DNA of 52,432 nt from Comamonadaceae bacterium. GTDB lineage: Bacteria > Pseudomonadota > Gammaproteobacteria > Burkholderiales > Burkholderiaceae_C. The DNA lies in contig CANFXC010000014.1 of assembly GCA_947450765.1 (NCBI GenBank), positions 1 to 52,432 of the forward strand, written 5' to 3'. The translations under genes were made by a program, and so were the position numbers. The notes under the pieces are model-generated. The model was not told the DNA's origin. It made no database searches and saw only the letters and a list, made by a program, of their open reading frames with translations. Positions 9,767 to 18,760 of this stretch are shown here, piece by piece (within the stretch, counting starts at the first letter, position 1; each line of letters opens with the position of its first letter).

Positions 9767-10471
9767 TCAAGCGATCCAGTCGGGGAAGCGCTTTTTCATG
9801 TCGTTGACAAAAGACAAAGTGCCGGCGAGATGCCGGCGCAACGCAGCTTCGGCCGTAGCCGCATCTCGCTGTTTTAACGCTTCAAGTATGTCACGGTGGT
9901 CTTGAATGATCGCTTGGGCCTTGCCCTTGGCCGGCAGGTTCAGGTGGCGCAAGCGATCAACGTGACCGCTTTGCTTCCGCACCAAGCTCCACAAAGAGCT
10001 GACCCGTGCGGCGTCGTACATTTCTTTGTGAAAAGCCACATCGGCCGCTGCCAACCGAGCAACGTCAAGTGGCTTCAAAGCAGATTCCTGCACGCCAAGG
10101 TGGAGCTTCAAACGCTGCATCAAGGCGCTGTGTTCTGGGTCTTGCAAGTCACACAGCGTTTTGAGAATTTCGACCTCAATGGCACGCCGCAGAAAATGCG
10201 CTTCCAGCGCGGCCGACAGGTCAATCCGGCTGACGACGGTCGCATGCTGCGGAAAAATATCGACCAACTGCTCTTCGCCTAAACGAATCAGGGCATCGCG
10301 AATAGGCGTCTGACTGATGCCGAAATGCTCAGCCAACTCAGCCCGCTGCAACACGGCGCCAGGCTCAAGCAGAACCGAAACAATCGACTCGCGCAGCGCT
10401 TCAAACACCTGCGGCGCAGACTGCCTAGTCCGGTCCAACTTCAGCGACGGTAATTTGTCCAAGCCATTCAT
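9767..10471 (-). CDS. GntR-family regulator, FadR/FCD subfamily
   Basis: Predicted 234-residue repressor. The N-terminal winged helix (about residues 20-85) contains LAEHFGISQTPIRDALIRL, the GntR recognition segment. The C-terminal all-helical FCD domain has the acidic/His residues that usually hold a metal and sense an organic acid (ADVAFHKEMYDAA, later QDHRDILEAL). ATG 10471 is preferred to an upstream in-frame start at 10546, because it gives the family length and leaves an intergenic region. It is divergent from the Bug-Ldh-IlvD-RraA genes and most likely controls them and itself. The 18-bp palindrome at 10543-10560 is the obvious operator candidate. FCD regulators commonly respond to sugar acids or dicarboxylates; the ligand here is not known. 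Confidence 0.9.
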   Translation of the reverse strand: MNGLDKLPSLKLDRTRQSAPQVFEALRESIVSVLLEPGAVLQRAELAEHFGISQTPIRDALIRLGEEQLVDIFPQHATVVSRIDLSAALEAHFLRRAIEVEILKTLCDLQDPEHSALMQRLKLHLGVQESALKPLDVARLAAADVAFHKEMYDAARVSSLWSLVRKQSGHVDRLRHLNLPAKGKAQAIIQDHRDILEALKQRDAATAEAALRRHLAGTLSFVNDMKKRFPDWIA

Positions 10472-10537
10472 AGATTCCTTGAAACACCCTCTTAAATACG
10501 CACATGAAAAGCGCACAAAATTTTCAAAATCATAGCA

Positions 10538-10566
10538 TTGACGCACTAATATATTAGTGCTTTAAT
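10538..10566 (+). promoter_or_regulatory. Sigma70-like promoter with a perfect palindrome as its spacer
   Basis: TTGACG (10538-10543) and TTTAAT (10561-10566) are 17 bases apart and match the -35 and -10 boxes at 5 of 6 positions each. The spacer is almost exactly an 18-bp perfect palindrome, GCACTAATATATTAGTGC (10543-10560). It faces the catabolic operon starting at 10659, giving a leader of roughly 85 bases. On the other strand TATGAT (10534-10529) could be the -10 box of gntR. A protein bound to the palindrome would block RNA polymerase; the adjacent GntR regulator is the best candidate. Confidence 0.7.
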
Positions 10567-10658
10567 TCAGGGCGCACAACAGAAAAGAACAACAACAACA
10601 TCCAGCCAAGAAGTGGCCTGAGATTCAGCCAATCCATGCATTCAACAGGAGACAAACC

Positions 10659-11660
10659 ATGTTCAAAACCAGCTCGTTCAACCCACACAAGCGGCTAATC
10701 CTTCAGGCGCTGCCCTGGCTGCTCGTCGGCGCAGGCGCAGTCAGCGCACAAGCCCAAACGGCTTGGCCGAGCAAACCGGTGACCATCGTCGTGCCGTTTG
10801 CAGCTGGCGGCGGAACCGACATCGGTGCACGGATTTTGGCGCAACGTCTGTCCATCGTCTGGGGCCAGCCGGTACTGATTGACAACAAAGGCGGCGCAGG
10901 CGGTAACGTCGGCTTGGACATCGTCTCGCGTGCCAAGCCTGACGGCTATACGCTGCTGACCGGCAACGTCGGCACGCAGTCGATCAACCCGACGCTCTAC
11001 AAAAAACTCAGCTACAACCCGGACACCGCGTTTGTGCCGATTGGGCAGTTTGCAGAGCTGCCTTTCGTGCTCGCCGTCACAGCCTCACTGCCGGTTAAAA
11101 ACGTCAAGGAATTGGTTGATCTGGCCAAGTCCCAGCCCGACAAACTAACCTACGCCAGCTCGGGCAACGGCGGCTCGCCTCACCTCTCGGCTGAGACCTT
11201 CAAGATAGCCACCAACACCAAAATTCTGCACATCCCCTACAAAGGCGGCGGCGCAGCCATGACCGACCTGATGTCAGGCAACGTCGACATGATTTTTGCG
11301 TCCGTGCTGGAAACCTCCGGCTTCATCAAGGCCGGCAAACTCAAAGCGCTGGCCATCACCAGCAAAAACCGTGTACCGGCGATGCCAGACGTACCCACCT
11401 TGCAGGAAAGCGGTGTCACAGGTGCTGAGTCGGGTTCTTGGCTGGGCTTGTTGGCGCCGGCCGGCACGCCCAAAGAGATCGTCGACAAGGTCTCGAAAAG
11501 CTTGCAACAGGCGGTCGCAGTGCCAGAAATTCAGCAGCAATTGCTCGCACAAGGCGCCATCGCCAAAGGCGGCACACCGGCCGAATTTGCGCAGCTTATC
11601 GCCACCGACCGCAAGCGCTACGAACGCATCATCATCGACAACAAATTGACCGCCGACTGA
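10659..11660 (+). CDS. Bug/TctC-family periplasmic substrate-binding protein (1 of 4)
   Basis: Predicted 333-residue secreted solute receptor. The signal peptide ends at about AQAQT (residues 30-34). The mature start TAWPSKPVTIVVPFAAGGG and GTDIGARI form the two beta strand/loop motifs that clamp the carboxylate of the ligand in Bug proteins. GAGGNVG and the ASSGNGGSPHL segment are also family-typical. AACAGGAG lies a few bases upstream of the ATG. It is the first gene of the GntR-controlled island and is followed after 10 bases by a second Bug gene. No TctA/TctB membrane genes are nearby, so it must share a permease encoded elsewhere or act as a sensor. The ligand is probably an organic or sugar acid. 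Confidence 0.92.
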   Translation: MFKTSSFNPHKRLILQALPWLLVGAGAVSAQAQTAWPSKPVTIVVPFAAGGGTDIGARILAQRLSIVWGQPVLIDNKGGAGGNVGLDIVSRAKPDGYTLLTGNVGTQSINPTLYKKLSYNPDTAFVPIGQFAELPFVLAVTASLPVKNVKELVDLAKSQPDKLTYASSGNGGSPHLSAETFKIATNTKILHIPYKGGGAAMTDLMSGNVDMIFASVLETSGFIKAGKLKALAITSKNRVPAMPDVPTLQESGVTGAESGSWLGLLAPAGTPKEIVDKVSKSLQQAVAVPEIQQQLLAQGAIAKGGTPAEFAQLIATDRKRYERIIIDNKLTAD

Positions 11661-11670
11661 AGTCAGCACC

Positions 11671-12654
11671 ATGAACATTCGCCGCTTATTCCTGAATTCT
11701 TCTGCCCTGCTCGCCATGGGCGCTCTCGGCGGTTTGGGCCTGTCCGCCCAAGCTGCCAGCTGGCCGACACAGCCGGTGCGCATCGTTGTGCCGTTTGCCC
11801 CGGGTGGCACATCAGACGTCATCGCACGCTTGATGAGCAAGCCCTTGAGCGACGCACTGGGCGTGCCAGTCTTGATCGAAAACCGCACCGGTGCTGCGGG
11901 CAACATTGGCGCCGCTTACGTTGCCAATGCCACCGACAACCACACCGTGCTGCTGTCCGACCTTGGCTCCTTGGCCATCAGCCCGCTGGTGACCAAAGAC
12001 CTGCCGTTCAAGCCCAGCGACTTGCAAGGCGTGGCCATGCTGGCCTATTCACCGCACTTGCTGGTAGCGCACCCGGGTGTGGCAGCCAACAACCTCAAGG
12101 AGCTGGTGGCGCTGTCGCAAACCAGCAAGATCAATGTCGCCTCGTCCGGCACGGGCACACCGAATCACCTCGGCATGGTTGAAATCGCGCTCGAGACCGG
12201 CATGAAGTGGCAGCATGTGCCTTACCGCGGCGGCGCTCAGTCGCTCAATGACACATCAGCCGGCACCACGCAAGTGGTTTTGAACGGCATGCTGGCGACG
12301 ATGCCGCTGGTGCAAGGCGGCAGGCTCAAGGTCATTGGTATTTCTAGGGCGACCCGCATGCCACTGGTCAGCCACATTCCGACCATCGCCGAGCAAGGTG
12401 TGAAGAACTTCGAGTCAGGCACTTACCAAGGCGTCACCGCATCAGCAAAAATGCCGCGCCAAGCCATTGAGCGGCTGAACACAGAGATGATCCGCATCAT
12501 CCGTTCGCCCGAGATGCGTGCGCGTTTGCTGGAGGCGGGTGCCGAAGTCATGACCTCAACGCCCATGGAGACCACCGACTTCATCGCCAAGGACCGCGTA
12601 CGCTGGGCCAATGTGATCAAGCGGGCTGGCACGCAGCTTGAAGGCACCAACTGA
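11671..12654 (+). CDS. Bug/TctC-family periplasmic substrate-binding protein (2 of 4)
   Basis: Predicted 327-residue secreted receptor. The signal peptide ends near SAQAASW; the mature part begins WPTQPVRIVVPFAPGGTSD, the carboxylate-binding loop of the family, followed by ENRTGAAGNIGAAYV. It lies between another Bug gene (10-base gap) and an Ldh-family dehydrogenase whose ATG comes one base after its stop. Two different Bug proteins in one operon suggest two related ligands, or a transport receptor plus a signalling receptor. The two sequences differ clearly over their length, so this is not a recent duplication. Confidence 0.9.
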   Translation: MNIRRLFLNSSALLAMGALGGLGLSAQAASWPTQPVRIVVPFAPGGTSDVIARLMSKPLSDALGVPVLIENRTGAAGNIGAAYVANATDNHTVLLSDLGSLAISPLVTKDLPFKPSDLQGVAMLAYSPHLLVAHPGVAANNLKELVALSQTSKINVASSGTGTPNHLGMVEIALETGMKWQHVPYRGGAQSLNDTSAGTTQVVLNGMLATMPLVQGGRLKVIGISRATRMPLVSHIPTIAEQGVKNFESGTYQGVTASAKMPRQAIERLNTEMIRIIRSPEMRARLLEAGAEVMTSTPMETTDFIAKDRVRWANVIKRAGTQLEGTN

Positions 12655-12655
12655 G

Positions 12656-13747
12656 ATGCAGAATTCAGTCAGAAGTGATGCACCGACGAGCGAGACGCCT
12701 TTTCACAGCACGGCCGCGCTGGAGCAGTTTGCAGCAGCCCTGTTCACCCAAGTCGGGATGGACGAAGGCAAGGCGCAAACGCTGGGCCGGTTTTTGATCC
12801 TCACCGACGCAATGGGCCGTCGCACCCATGGCTTGGCCATGGCCAGCCTGTATTTGGCAGACATTGAAAAAGGCGGCATGGCGCTCAGAGGTGAGCCGGA
12901 GGTCATCAAGGACAACGGCATCAGCGTGGTCTGGGACGGTGGCTACTTGCCTGGTCTGTGGCTGGTGAACAAGGCCATTGAAGAAGCTATTCCACGCGCT
13001 CAAAAACACGGTATAGCCGCTTATGCCATCCGCAAGAGCCATCACATCGGTTGCTTGGCCGCGCTGGTGAAGCAAGCCGCCGACCGCGGTTTTATCGCAC
13101 AGATTTCAAACTCCGACCCGGCCGGTGCACGCGTCGCGCCTTATGGCGGATGCGAGGCTTTGTTCACGCCGAATCCTTTTGCAATGGGTTATCCCGGTGC
13201 GCAAAACCCGGTGCTGATCGACATCTGCGCATCCATCACCACCACCTCCATGACGCGGCAGACCTTTGCGGCCGGTCATCAATTTGAGCACCCATGGCTG
13301 CTGGATGCACAAGGCACGCCAACGCGTGACCCGTCGGTACTGGAAAACCAGCAACCGCGTGGTTCGCTGCAACTGATGGGCGGTCAAGAATACGGCCACA
13401 AGGGCTTTGGTCTGGCACTCGGCATTGAGGCGCTGTCGCAGGGTCTGTCCGGTCATGGCCGCAAAGACGCACCCAAGCGCTGGGGCGGCAATGTGTTTTT
13501 GCAAATCATTGACCCAGAGCTGTTCGCTGGCCGCGAAGCCTTCACCGAGCAGATGAATTACCTCTCCGAACGCTGCCGCACCAACAAGCCGATTCAGGCC
13601 GACAAGCCCGTGCGCTTGCCAGGCGACCAAGCCGCTGTCGGCATCGAAAGAGCGCAGCGCCAAGGTCTTGCTTATGACCCGCAGACGTGGCAAGGTTTGG
13701 CTGAATGGGCTGACAAACTCAAGGTCGCGCTGCCTGTTCCAGGTTGA
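12656..13747 (+). CDS. Ldh/malate dehydrogenase-2 family NAD(P)-dependent oxidoreductase (1 of 2)
   Basis: Predicted 363-residue enzyme of the LDH2/MDH2 family, which oxidises 2-hydroxy acids or reduces keto or imino acids and is unrelated to classical lactate dehydrogenases. The family motif SHHIGCLAAL (with the preceding AYAIRK) and VAPYGGCEALFTPNPFAMG are present, and GGQEYGHKGFGLAL is a conserved C-terminal segment. ATG 12656 is chosen; a TTG six codons upstream would overlap the preceding gene. In this operon it probably interconverts a hydroxy acid and its 2-oxo acid before or after the dehydratase step. A second member of the family sits at the other end of the island. Substrate unknown. 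Confidence 0.88.
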   Translation: MQNSVRSDAPTSETPFHSTAALEQFAAALFTQVGMDEGKAQTLGRFLILTDAMGRRTHGLAMASLYLADIEKGGMALRGEPEVIKDNGISVVWDGGYLPGLWLVNKAIEEAIPRAQKHGIAAYAIRKSHHIGCLAALVKQAADRGFIAQISNSDPAGARVAPYGGCEALFTPNPFAMGYPGAQNPVLIDICASITTTSMTRQTFAAGHQFEHPWLLDAQGTPTRDPSVLENQQPRGSLQLMGGQEYGHKGFGLALGIEALSQGLSGHGRKDAPKRWGGNVFLQIIDPELFAGREAFTEQMNYLSERCRTNKPIQADKPVRLPGDQAAVGIERAQRQGLAYDPQTWQGLAEWADKLKVALPVPG

Positions 13748-13797
13748 ATAGTCAGATCCTCAAAGCACCGAAAATCAATTTTTAAGAGTCCCTTCAA

Positions 13798-15537
13798 ATG
13801 ACAAAAAAAACCTACGAAGAACTGCGCAGCGCACGCTGGATGGCACCCGACGATGTGCGCTCTTTTGGCCACCGTTCACGTGTGATGCAACTGGGTTATG
13901 GCCCCGAAGACTGGGTTGGCAAACCGATGATCGCGATCATCAACACGTGGAGCGATATCGGCACTTGCCACGGTCACTTCAAGCAACGCGTCGAAGACGT
14001 CAAGCGCGGCATCTTGCAAGCCGGTGGTTTCCCCATTGAGTTGCCAGCGATTTCGCTGTCTGAGTCGATCGTCAAGCCGACCACCATGTTTTATCGCAAC
14101 CTCTTGGCGATCGAGACCGAGGAGCTGCTGCGCAGCCATCCGATCGACGGTGCAGTGCTGATGGGCGGCTGTGACAAGACCACACCGGGCCTGATCATGG
14201 GTGCGCTCAGCGCTGGCTACCCCTTCATTTACATGCCCGCCGGCCCGATGCAAAGTGGCAACTGGAAAGGGCAAGTGCTGGGCTCTGGTTCAGACACTTG
14301 GAAATACTGGGACGAAAGGCGTGCCGGCAAAATCACGGCCAAGCAGTGGATTGAAGTTGAAGGCGGCATCGCCCGCAGCCACGGCCACTGCATGACGATG
14401 GGCACGGCCAGCACCATGACCGGCATTGCTGAAGCGTGCGGCTTCACGCTGCCAGGGGCCTCGTCGATTCCGGCGACCGATTCCAACCACGTGCGCATGG
14501 CAGCCGATTGCGGCCGGCGCATTGTCGACATGGTTTGGGAAGACCTGACACCGGCCAAACTGCTCAGCCGCGCGTCGTTTGAAAACGCCATCACCGTGGC
14601 GATGGCCATGGGCTGCTCGACCAACGCCATCATCCATTTGGTGGCGATGTCGCGCCGCGCCGGTGAGCACTGCGCTGTGGGCCTAGAAGACTTTGACGCG
14701 GCCAGCCGCAAAGTGCCCGTGATCGCCAACATCCGGCCGAGTGGCGACACCTACTTGATGGCCGACTTCTATTTTGCGGGCGGCATGCGCGCCATGATGC
14801 ATGTGCTCAAAGACCATTTGCAACTTGACGCCATGACGGTCACTGGCCAAACCATTGGCGCGAACTTAGAAGGCGCCGAGGTCTACAACGACGACGTCAT
14901 CCGGCCGCTGTCGAACCCGATTTATGCCGAAGGCGCGCTGGCCGTTCTCAAGGGCAACCTCGCACCCGATGGCTGCGTCATCAAGCCCAGCGCCTGCGCG
15001 CCACACCTCTTCAAACACACCGGCCCGGCGCTGGTATTTGACGACTACCCGAGCATGAAAAAAGCCATTGACGACCCGGACCTCGACGTCACGGCAGACC
15101 ACATCATGATTTTGCGTAACGCCGGACCCCAAGGCGGCCCCGGCATGCCTGAATGGGGCATGCTGCCGATCCCCACCAAGCTGGTCAAACAAGGCGTGAA
15201 AGACATGCTGCGCATCTCGGACGCTCGCATGAGCGGCACCAGCTACGGCGCTTGCATCTTGCACGTGTCGCCGGAGGCGTACATCGGCGGCACCTTGGCC
15301 CTCGTCAAAACGGGCGACCTCATCAGCGTCGATGTACCGGCCCGAACCATTCACCTCGACGTCAGCGACGCAGAACTGGCCCTGCGCAAAGCGGCGTGGG
15401 TACAACCGCCAAAACGCTTCGCGCGCGGCTACGGCTGGATGTTCAGCCAACACATCATGCAGGCCGACCAAGGCTGTGACTTTGACTACCTCGAAACATC
15501 GTTTGGCGCGCCCGTCAGTGAGCCTGATATTTTCTGA
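13798..15537 (+). CDS. IlvD/Edd-family dehydratase, pentonate/aldonate type
   Basis: Predicted 579-residue dehydratase using a [2Fe-2S] cluster and Mg2+ to convert a 2,3-dihydroxy acid to a 2-keto-3-deoxy acid. Cluster cysteines C57 (GTCHGH), C125 (GGCDKT) and C198 (GHCMTMG) are all present; D126 and K127 match the Mg-binding pair in which the Lys is carboxylated in the family; S479 of RMSG is the expected catalytic serine. The length equals that of characterised rhizobial L-arabinonate dehydratase and differs from biosynthetic IlvD. With the RraA-type aldolase 53 bases downstream it suggests dehydration followed by aldol cleavage of a C5 or C6 sugar acid. The substrate is inferred only at the class level. 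Confidence 0.9.
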   Translation: MTKKTYEELRSARWMAPDDVRSFGHRSRVMQLGYGPEDWVGKPMIAIINTWSDIGTCHGHFKQRVEDVKRGILQAGGFPIELPAISLSESIVKPTTMFYRNLLAIETEELLRSHPIDGAVLMGGCDKTTPGLIMGALSAGYPFIYMPAGPMQSGNWKGQVLGSGSDTWKYWDERRAGKITAKQWIEVEGGIARSHGHCMTMGTASTMTGIAEACGFTLPGASSIPATDSNHVRMAADCGRRIVDMVWEDLTPAKLLSRASFENAITVAMAMGCSTNAIIHLVAMSRRAGEHCAVGLEDFDAASRKVPVIANIRPSGDTYLMADFYFAGGMRAMMHVLKDHLQLDAMTVTGQTIGANLEGAEVYNDDVIRPLSNPIYAEGALAVLKGNLAPDGCVIKPSACAPHLFKHTGPALVFDDYPSMKKAIDDPDLDVTADHIMILRNAGPQGGPGMPEWGMLPIPTKLVKQGVKDMLRISDARMSGTSYGACILHVSPEAYIGGTLALVKTGDLISVDVPARTIHLDVSDAELALRKAAWVQPPKRFARGYGWMFSQHIMQADQGCDFDYLETSFGAPVSEPDIF

Positions 15538-15590
15538 CACCGCTTTCAAAACTCCAGACCTAAAACCAACCGATCCACAGGAATAAAAAA

Positions 15591-16307
15591 ATGGCTCTCA
15601 GCAACAGCACCCGCGACAAACTCAAAACCGTTAGCACCGCCACCCTGTGCAGCGCGCTGTTCAAGCGCGGTCTGCGCAACCAGTTCATTCAAAACGTGCA
15701 TCCGCTCAACGCCAATCTGCCGAATATGGTGGGCGAGGCTTTCACGCTGCGCTACATTCCGGCACGTGAAGATTTGAATCCGATGACCGTGTTCCAAAAT
15801 CCAAACCATCCGCAACGCGTAGCGATTGAGCAATGCCCGCCCGGCGCCGTGATGGTCTTTGACAGCCGCAAGGACGCGCGGGCCGCTTCAGCCGGTTCGA
15901 TCTTGATCACGCGCTTGATGGTGCGCGGCGTCGCGGGTGCGGTGACTGACGGCGGTTTTCGCGACTCACCCGACATCGCCGCCCTGCCCTTCCCCACCTA
16001 CCACCAGCGACCATCGGCCCCGACCAATTTGACGCTGCATCAAGCACTGGACATCAACGTGCCGATTGGCTGCGGTGACGTGGCGGTGTTCCCCGGTGAC
16101 GTGATGGTGGGAGACAAAGAAGGAGTCTTCGTGATCCCCGCGCACTTGGCCGACGAAGTCGCCGACGACGCTGTCGAGATGACCGCGTTTGAAGATTTCG
16201 TGACCGAAGAAGTCATCAAAGGTCGGCCGACGATTGGCCTGTACCCACCTACAGAGCAAAAGTCGAAAGACGACTTTGCGGTGTGGCGCAAAGCCAAAGG
16301 CCGCTGA
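15591..16307 (+). CDS. RraA-type aldolase/lyase family protein
   Basis: Predicted 238-residue member of the RraA/HMG-CHA aldolase superfamily. The metal-binding motif R124-D125-x2-D128 (DGGFRDSPD) follows GVAGAVTD, as in the class II pyruvate aldolases; true RraA regulators of RNase E share the fold but lie in other contexts. It ends the GntR-controlled operon behind an IlvD/Edd dehydratase, so an aldolase acting on a 2-keto-3-deoxy acid is likely. 4-Carboxy-4-hydroxy-2-oxoadipate aldolase of the protocatechuate 4,5-cleavage pathway belongs to the same family and is an alternative, especially given ligAB elsewhere in the window. It is convergent with the next gene, with only six bases between. 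Confidence 0.8.
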   Translation: MALSNSTRDKLKTVSTATLCSALFKRGLRNQFIQNVHPLNANLPNMVGEAFTLRYIPAREDLNPMTVFQNPNHPQRVAIEQCPPGAVMVFDSRKDARAASAGSILITRLMVRGVAGAVTDGGFRDSPDIAALPFPTYHQRPSAPTNLTLHQALDINVPIGCGDVAVFPGDVMVGDKEGVFVIPAHLADEVADDAVEMTAFEDFVTEEVIKGRPTIGLYPPTEQKSKDDFAVWRKAKGR

Positions 16308-16313
16308 CCTAGA

Positions 16314-17381
16314 TCAAAGTGCTTGCGGCAAGGCCAGCCCAGCCGCCAGTGCCGCCGGCCGCAGCGCATCCATCACCCCGGCAGTCAGAGGAATACCGTC
16401 AGCGATAGCTTGCCGCTGGCGCACCATCGCATGTTCACCCGGCAGGCGCACACGGGGACGGCCAGGCAAGGGTTTGTTGGCATGGCAAGCGTCCACCAAC
16501 CATTGCGTTTGGCGCGTGAAAGCATCCAGCCCGGCAAACGCGCCGGGGTCGGTCACCTGCAAATAAATGTTGACGGTGGTGCCCTGCGGCTGGTCCACGC
16601 GGCCCTTGCCTGACAGCCCCTGCGTCAGTGCCTCAGCCAGCAAGGCCATGCCATATCCTTTATGACCGTGGTCAAAACCGCCGACGGGCAGCAGCGAACC
16701 GCCGCCACTGACCACCGCGTTCGGGTCATCGCTGGGTTGGCCTTGCGCGTCCATCGCCCACTTCGCCGGAAAGCGTTCACCGCGCACCACCAGTTGGCGG
16801 GCACTGTTGAGCGTCGTGATGGAGGAACTGACGTCAAGCAAGATCGGATCACCGTGCGTCGGAATGCCCGCCGCAATCGGGTTCGGCGAGAAAAGTGGCT
16901 CAGTGCCGCCAAACGGTGCCACGCCACGCGCAGCAGGTGACGAGCAGACCAGTTGCACCAACAGGCCGCGTTCCGTCAGCCGCGGCAGATAGACCGCGAG
17001 AGCCCCCGTGTGGTGGCTGTTGGCAATGGCCACGGTCACCACGCCGTGCTGTTCAATGCGCTCCAAAGCCGTGTCGATGGCACGCGAGATCAGCCAAGAT
17101 CCCGGCAGGCGCAGACCATCCCAGGTGATGCAAGCGCCACGGTCATTGACCACACGCATGTCGCCATTGATCGCCATAACGCCGCTCTTCACGGCCTCCA
17201 GATACCAAGCGGCCAGGGCCAGACCGTGGGTGCTGTGGCCCATGCTGTCGGCGGAGATCAGAGAATGAGCAATCGCCTCGGCTTTGTTGTCGTCCATGCC
17301 CGTGGCGCGGAACAAATCGATGACGAAGTGTGTGAGCTCGGGCAGCGCATAACGTGGGGAAATATCTGTGTTGCTGGTCAT
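16314..17381 (-). CDS. Ldh/malate dehydrogenase-2 family oxidoreductase (2 of 2)
   Basis: Predicted 355-residue enzyme, paralogue of the one at 12656. It carries ANSHHTGALAVYL and VAPFGGTEPLFSPNPIAAG, then GGFDHGHKGYGMALLAEAL. ATG 17381 (MTSNTD) is chosen; the frame is open upstream to 17489, but that part has no family similarity that I can see. It points against the rest of island 1 and has its own promoter region, so it may act on the same compound under separate control. The reaction is probably NAD(P)-dependent oxidation of a hydroxy acid or reduction of a keto acid. Confidence 0.87.
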   Translation of the reverse strand: MTSNTDISPRYALPELTHFVIDLFRATGMDDNKAEAIAHSLISADSMGHSTHGLALAAWYLEAVKSGVMAINGDMRVVNDRGACITWDGLRLPGSWLISRAIDTALERIEQHGVVTVAIANSHHTGALAVYLPRLTERGLLVQLVCSSPAARGVAPFGGTEPLFSPNPIAAGIPTHGDPILLDVSSSITTLNSARQLVVRGERFPAKWAMDAQGQPSDDPNAVVSGGGSLLPVGGFDHGHKGYGMALLAEALTQGLSGKGRVDQPQGTTVNIYLQVTDPGAFAGLDAFTRQTQWLVDACHANKPLPGRPRVRLPGEHAMVRQRQAIADGIPLTAGVMDALRPAALAAGLALPQAL

Positions 17382-17624
17382 GTGATTGAACGTTGCTGTA
17401 TTGATAGTCCATTGATCGAAAGTTGCCCGAGACCACTGACATTGGCTCTGCGGGACTGGCGAGATCGTAACCCGCCAGCAGGCTTTCAAGCGCGAAACTG
17501 AAGACCTTGTTGACGACAGTCACTTCCCCATGTGGCGTGCGGCGATACGCGTCCCAGCAAGGGTTTTGCCCGCTATTCCTGTGGCAAGCACCAACGATGA
17601 TGTAAATTCAAGGACAAGTTTTAT

Positions 17625-18746
17625 ATGTCAGAAAAAATCATCCCCATCGCGGACATCCGCTACGCCAGCCGTGTGCCTCACGTGCCGGCCCACATTCACA
17701 CGCCCACCGGCCTGCTGGCGGACAGCTTGGGCCGACCCTTGCGCGACTTGCGCATCAGCGTGACCGACCGCTGCAACTTTCGTTGCAGCTACTGCATGCC
17801 GCGCGAGGTCTTCGACAAGGATTACGCCTTTCTGCCGCAAACCTCGCTGCTGAGTTTTGAGGAAATCGCGCGGCTGGCGCGGATTTTTGTGGCCAACGGT
17901 GTCGAAAAAATCCGCCTGACGGGTGGTGAACCGCTGCTGCGAAAAAACCTCGAAGTGCTGATCGAGATGTTGGCCAACATCAAAACGCCAAGCGGACAGC
18001 CGCTGGACATCACGCTGACAACCAATGCCTCGCTGCTGGCCAAAAAAGCCCAAAGCCTGAAAGACGCCGGACTGCAGCGCGTCACCGTCAGCCTAGACGG
18101 GCTGGACGACACAGTTTTCAGGCGCATGAACGACGTTGACTTCCCTGTCGCCGATGTACTCAAAGGCATCGAAGCGGCCCAGCGTGTTGGCTTGGCGCCG
18201 ATCAAGGTCAACATGGTCGTCAAGCGTGGCACCAACGACGCCGAAATCTTGCCCATGGCGCGCCACTTTCGCAACTCAGGCGTGGTGCTGCGCTTCATCG
18301 AATACATGGACGTCGGTGCCACCAACGGCTGGCGCATGGACGAAGTGCTGCCCTCAGCCCAAGTGATTGAACGCTTGCAAAGCGAGTTCCCCATGCTGGC
18401 CGTGAACCCCAACTACGCCGGCGAAACCGCTGAGCGCTGGCGCTACGCGGATGGCGGCGGCGAAGTCGGCGTCATCAGCAGCGTGACGCATGCTTTTTGC
18501 GGCGACTGCAACCGCGCCCGACTGTCCACCGAGGGCAAACTCTTTTTGTGCCTGTTCGCCAGTCAAGGGCAAGACCTGCGCGCCTTGCTGCGCGGCGACT
18601 TTTCAGACGAACAAATCGGCGGCGCCGTCGGCCACATCTGGCAGTCGCGTGCCGACCGCTATTCTGAAATGCGTGCCGCGCTGCCTGCAGACGCCTCGCC
18701 ACCGGACACCGGGCGGCGGGTTGAGATGAGTTACATCGGCGGATAA
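17625..18746 (+). CDS. moaA: GTP 3',8-cyclase MoaA
   Basis: Radical-SAM enzyme of the first molybdenum-cofactor step (GTP to 3',8-cyclo-GTP). 373 residues. The N-terminal [4Fe-4S] site is C50-x3-C54-x2-C57 ([13 protein letters not shown]); the second, substrate-binding cluster is C292-x2-C295-x13-C309. The LTGGEPLLR motif is present, and the protein ends in the conserved Gly-Gly tail (SYIGG) needed for catalysis. It is followed after 14 bases by mobA and then moeA, so three steps of cofactor synthesis share an operon. The 243 bases upstream (17382-17624) hold no gene I can identify. Confidence 0.97.
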   Translation: MSEKIIPIADIRYASRVPHVPAHIHTPTGLLADSLGRPLRDLRISVTDRCNFRCSYCMPREVFDKDYAFLPQTSLLSFEEIARLARIFVANGVEKIRLTGGEPLLRKNLEVLIEMLANIKTPSGQPLDITLTTNASLLAKKAQSLKDAGLQRVTVSLDGLDDTVFRRMNDVDFPVADVLKGIEAAQRVGLAPIKVNMVVKRGTNDAEILPMARHFRNSGVVLRFIEYMDVGATNGWRMDEVLPSAQVIERLQSEFPMLAVNPNYAGETAERWRYADGGGEVGVISSVTHAFCGDCNRARLSTEGKLFLCLFASQGQDLRALLRGDFSDEQIGGAVGHIWQSRADRYSEMRAALPADASPPDTGRRVEMSYIGG

Positions 18747-18760
18747 CCAGTTAAAAAAAC

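Noticed and set aside
16314-17489. Longer N-terminus of the second Ldh-family protein starting at 17489
   Set aside because: The extra 36 residues have no family similarity and the ATG at 17381 gives the usual length.
17382-17624. Possible gene remnant between ldh 2 and moaA; minus-strand frames give two short protein-like stretches (LVLATGIAGKT... ending at 17520, and TVVNKVFSFALESLL...)
   Set aside because: The stretches lie in different frames, have no clear start or recognised family and could be chance in G+C-rich DNA; no gene is called.
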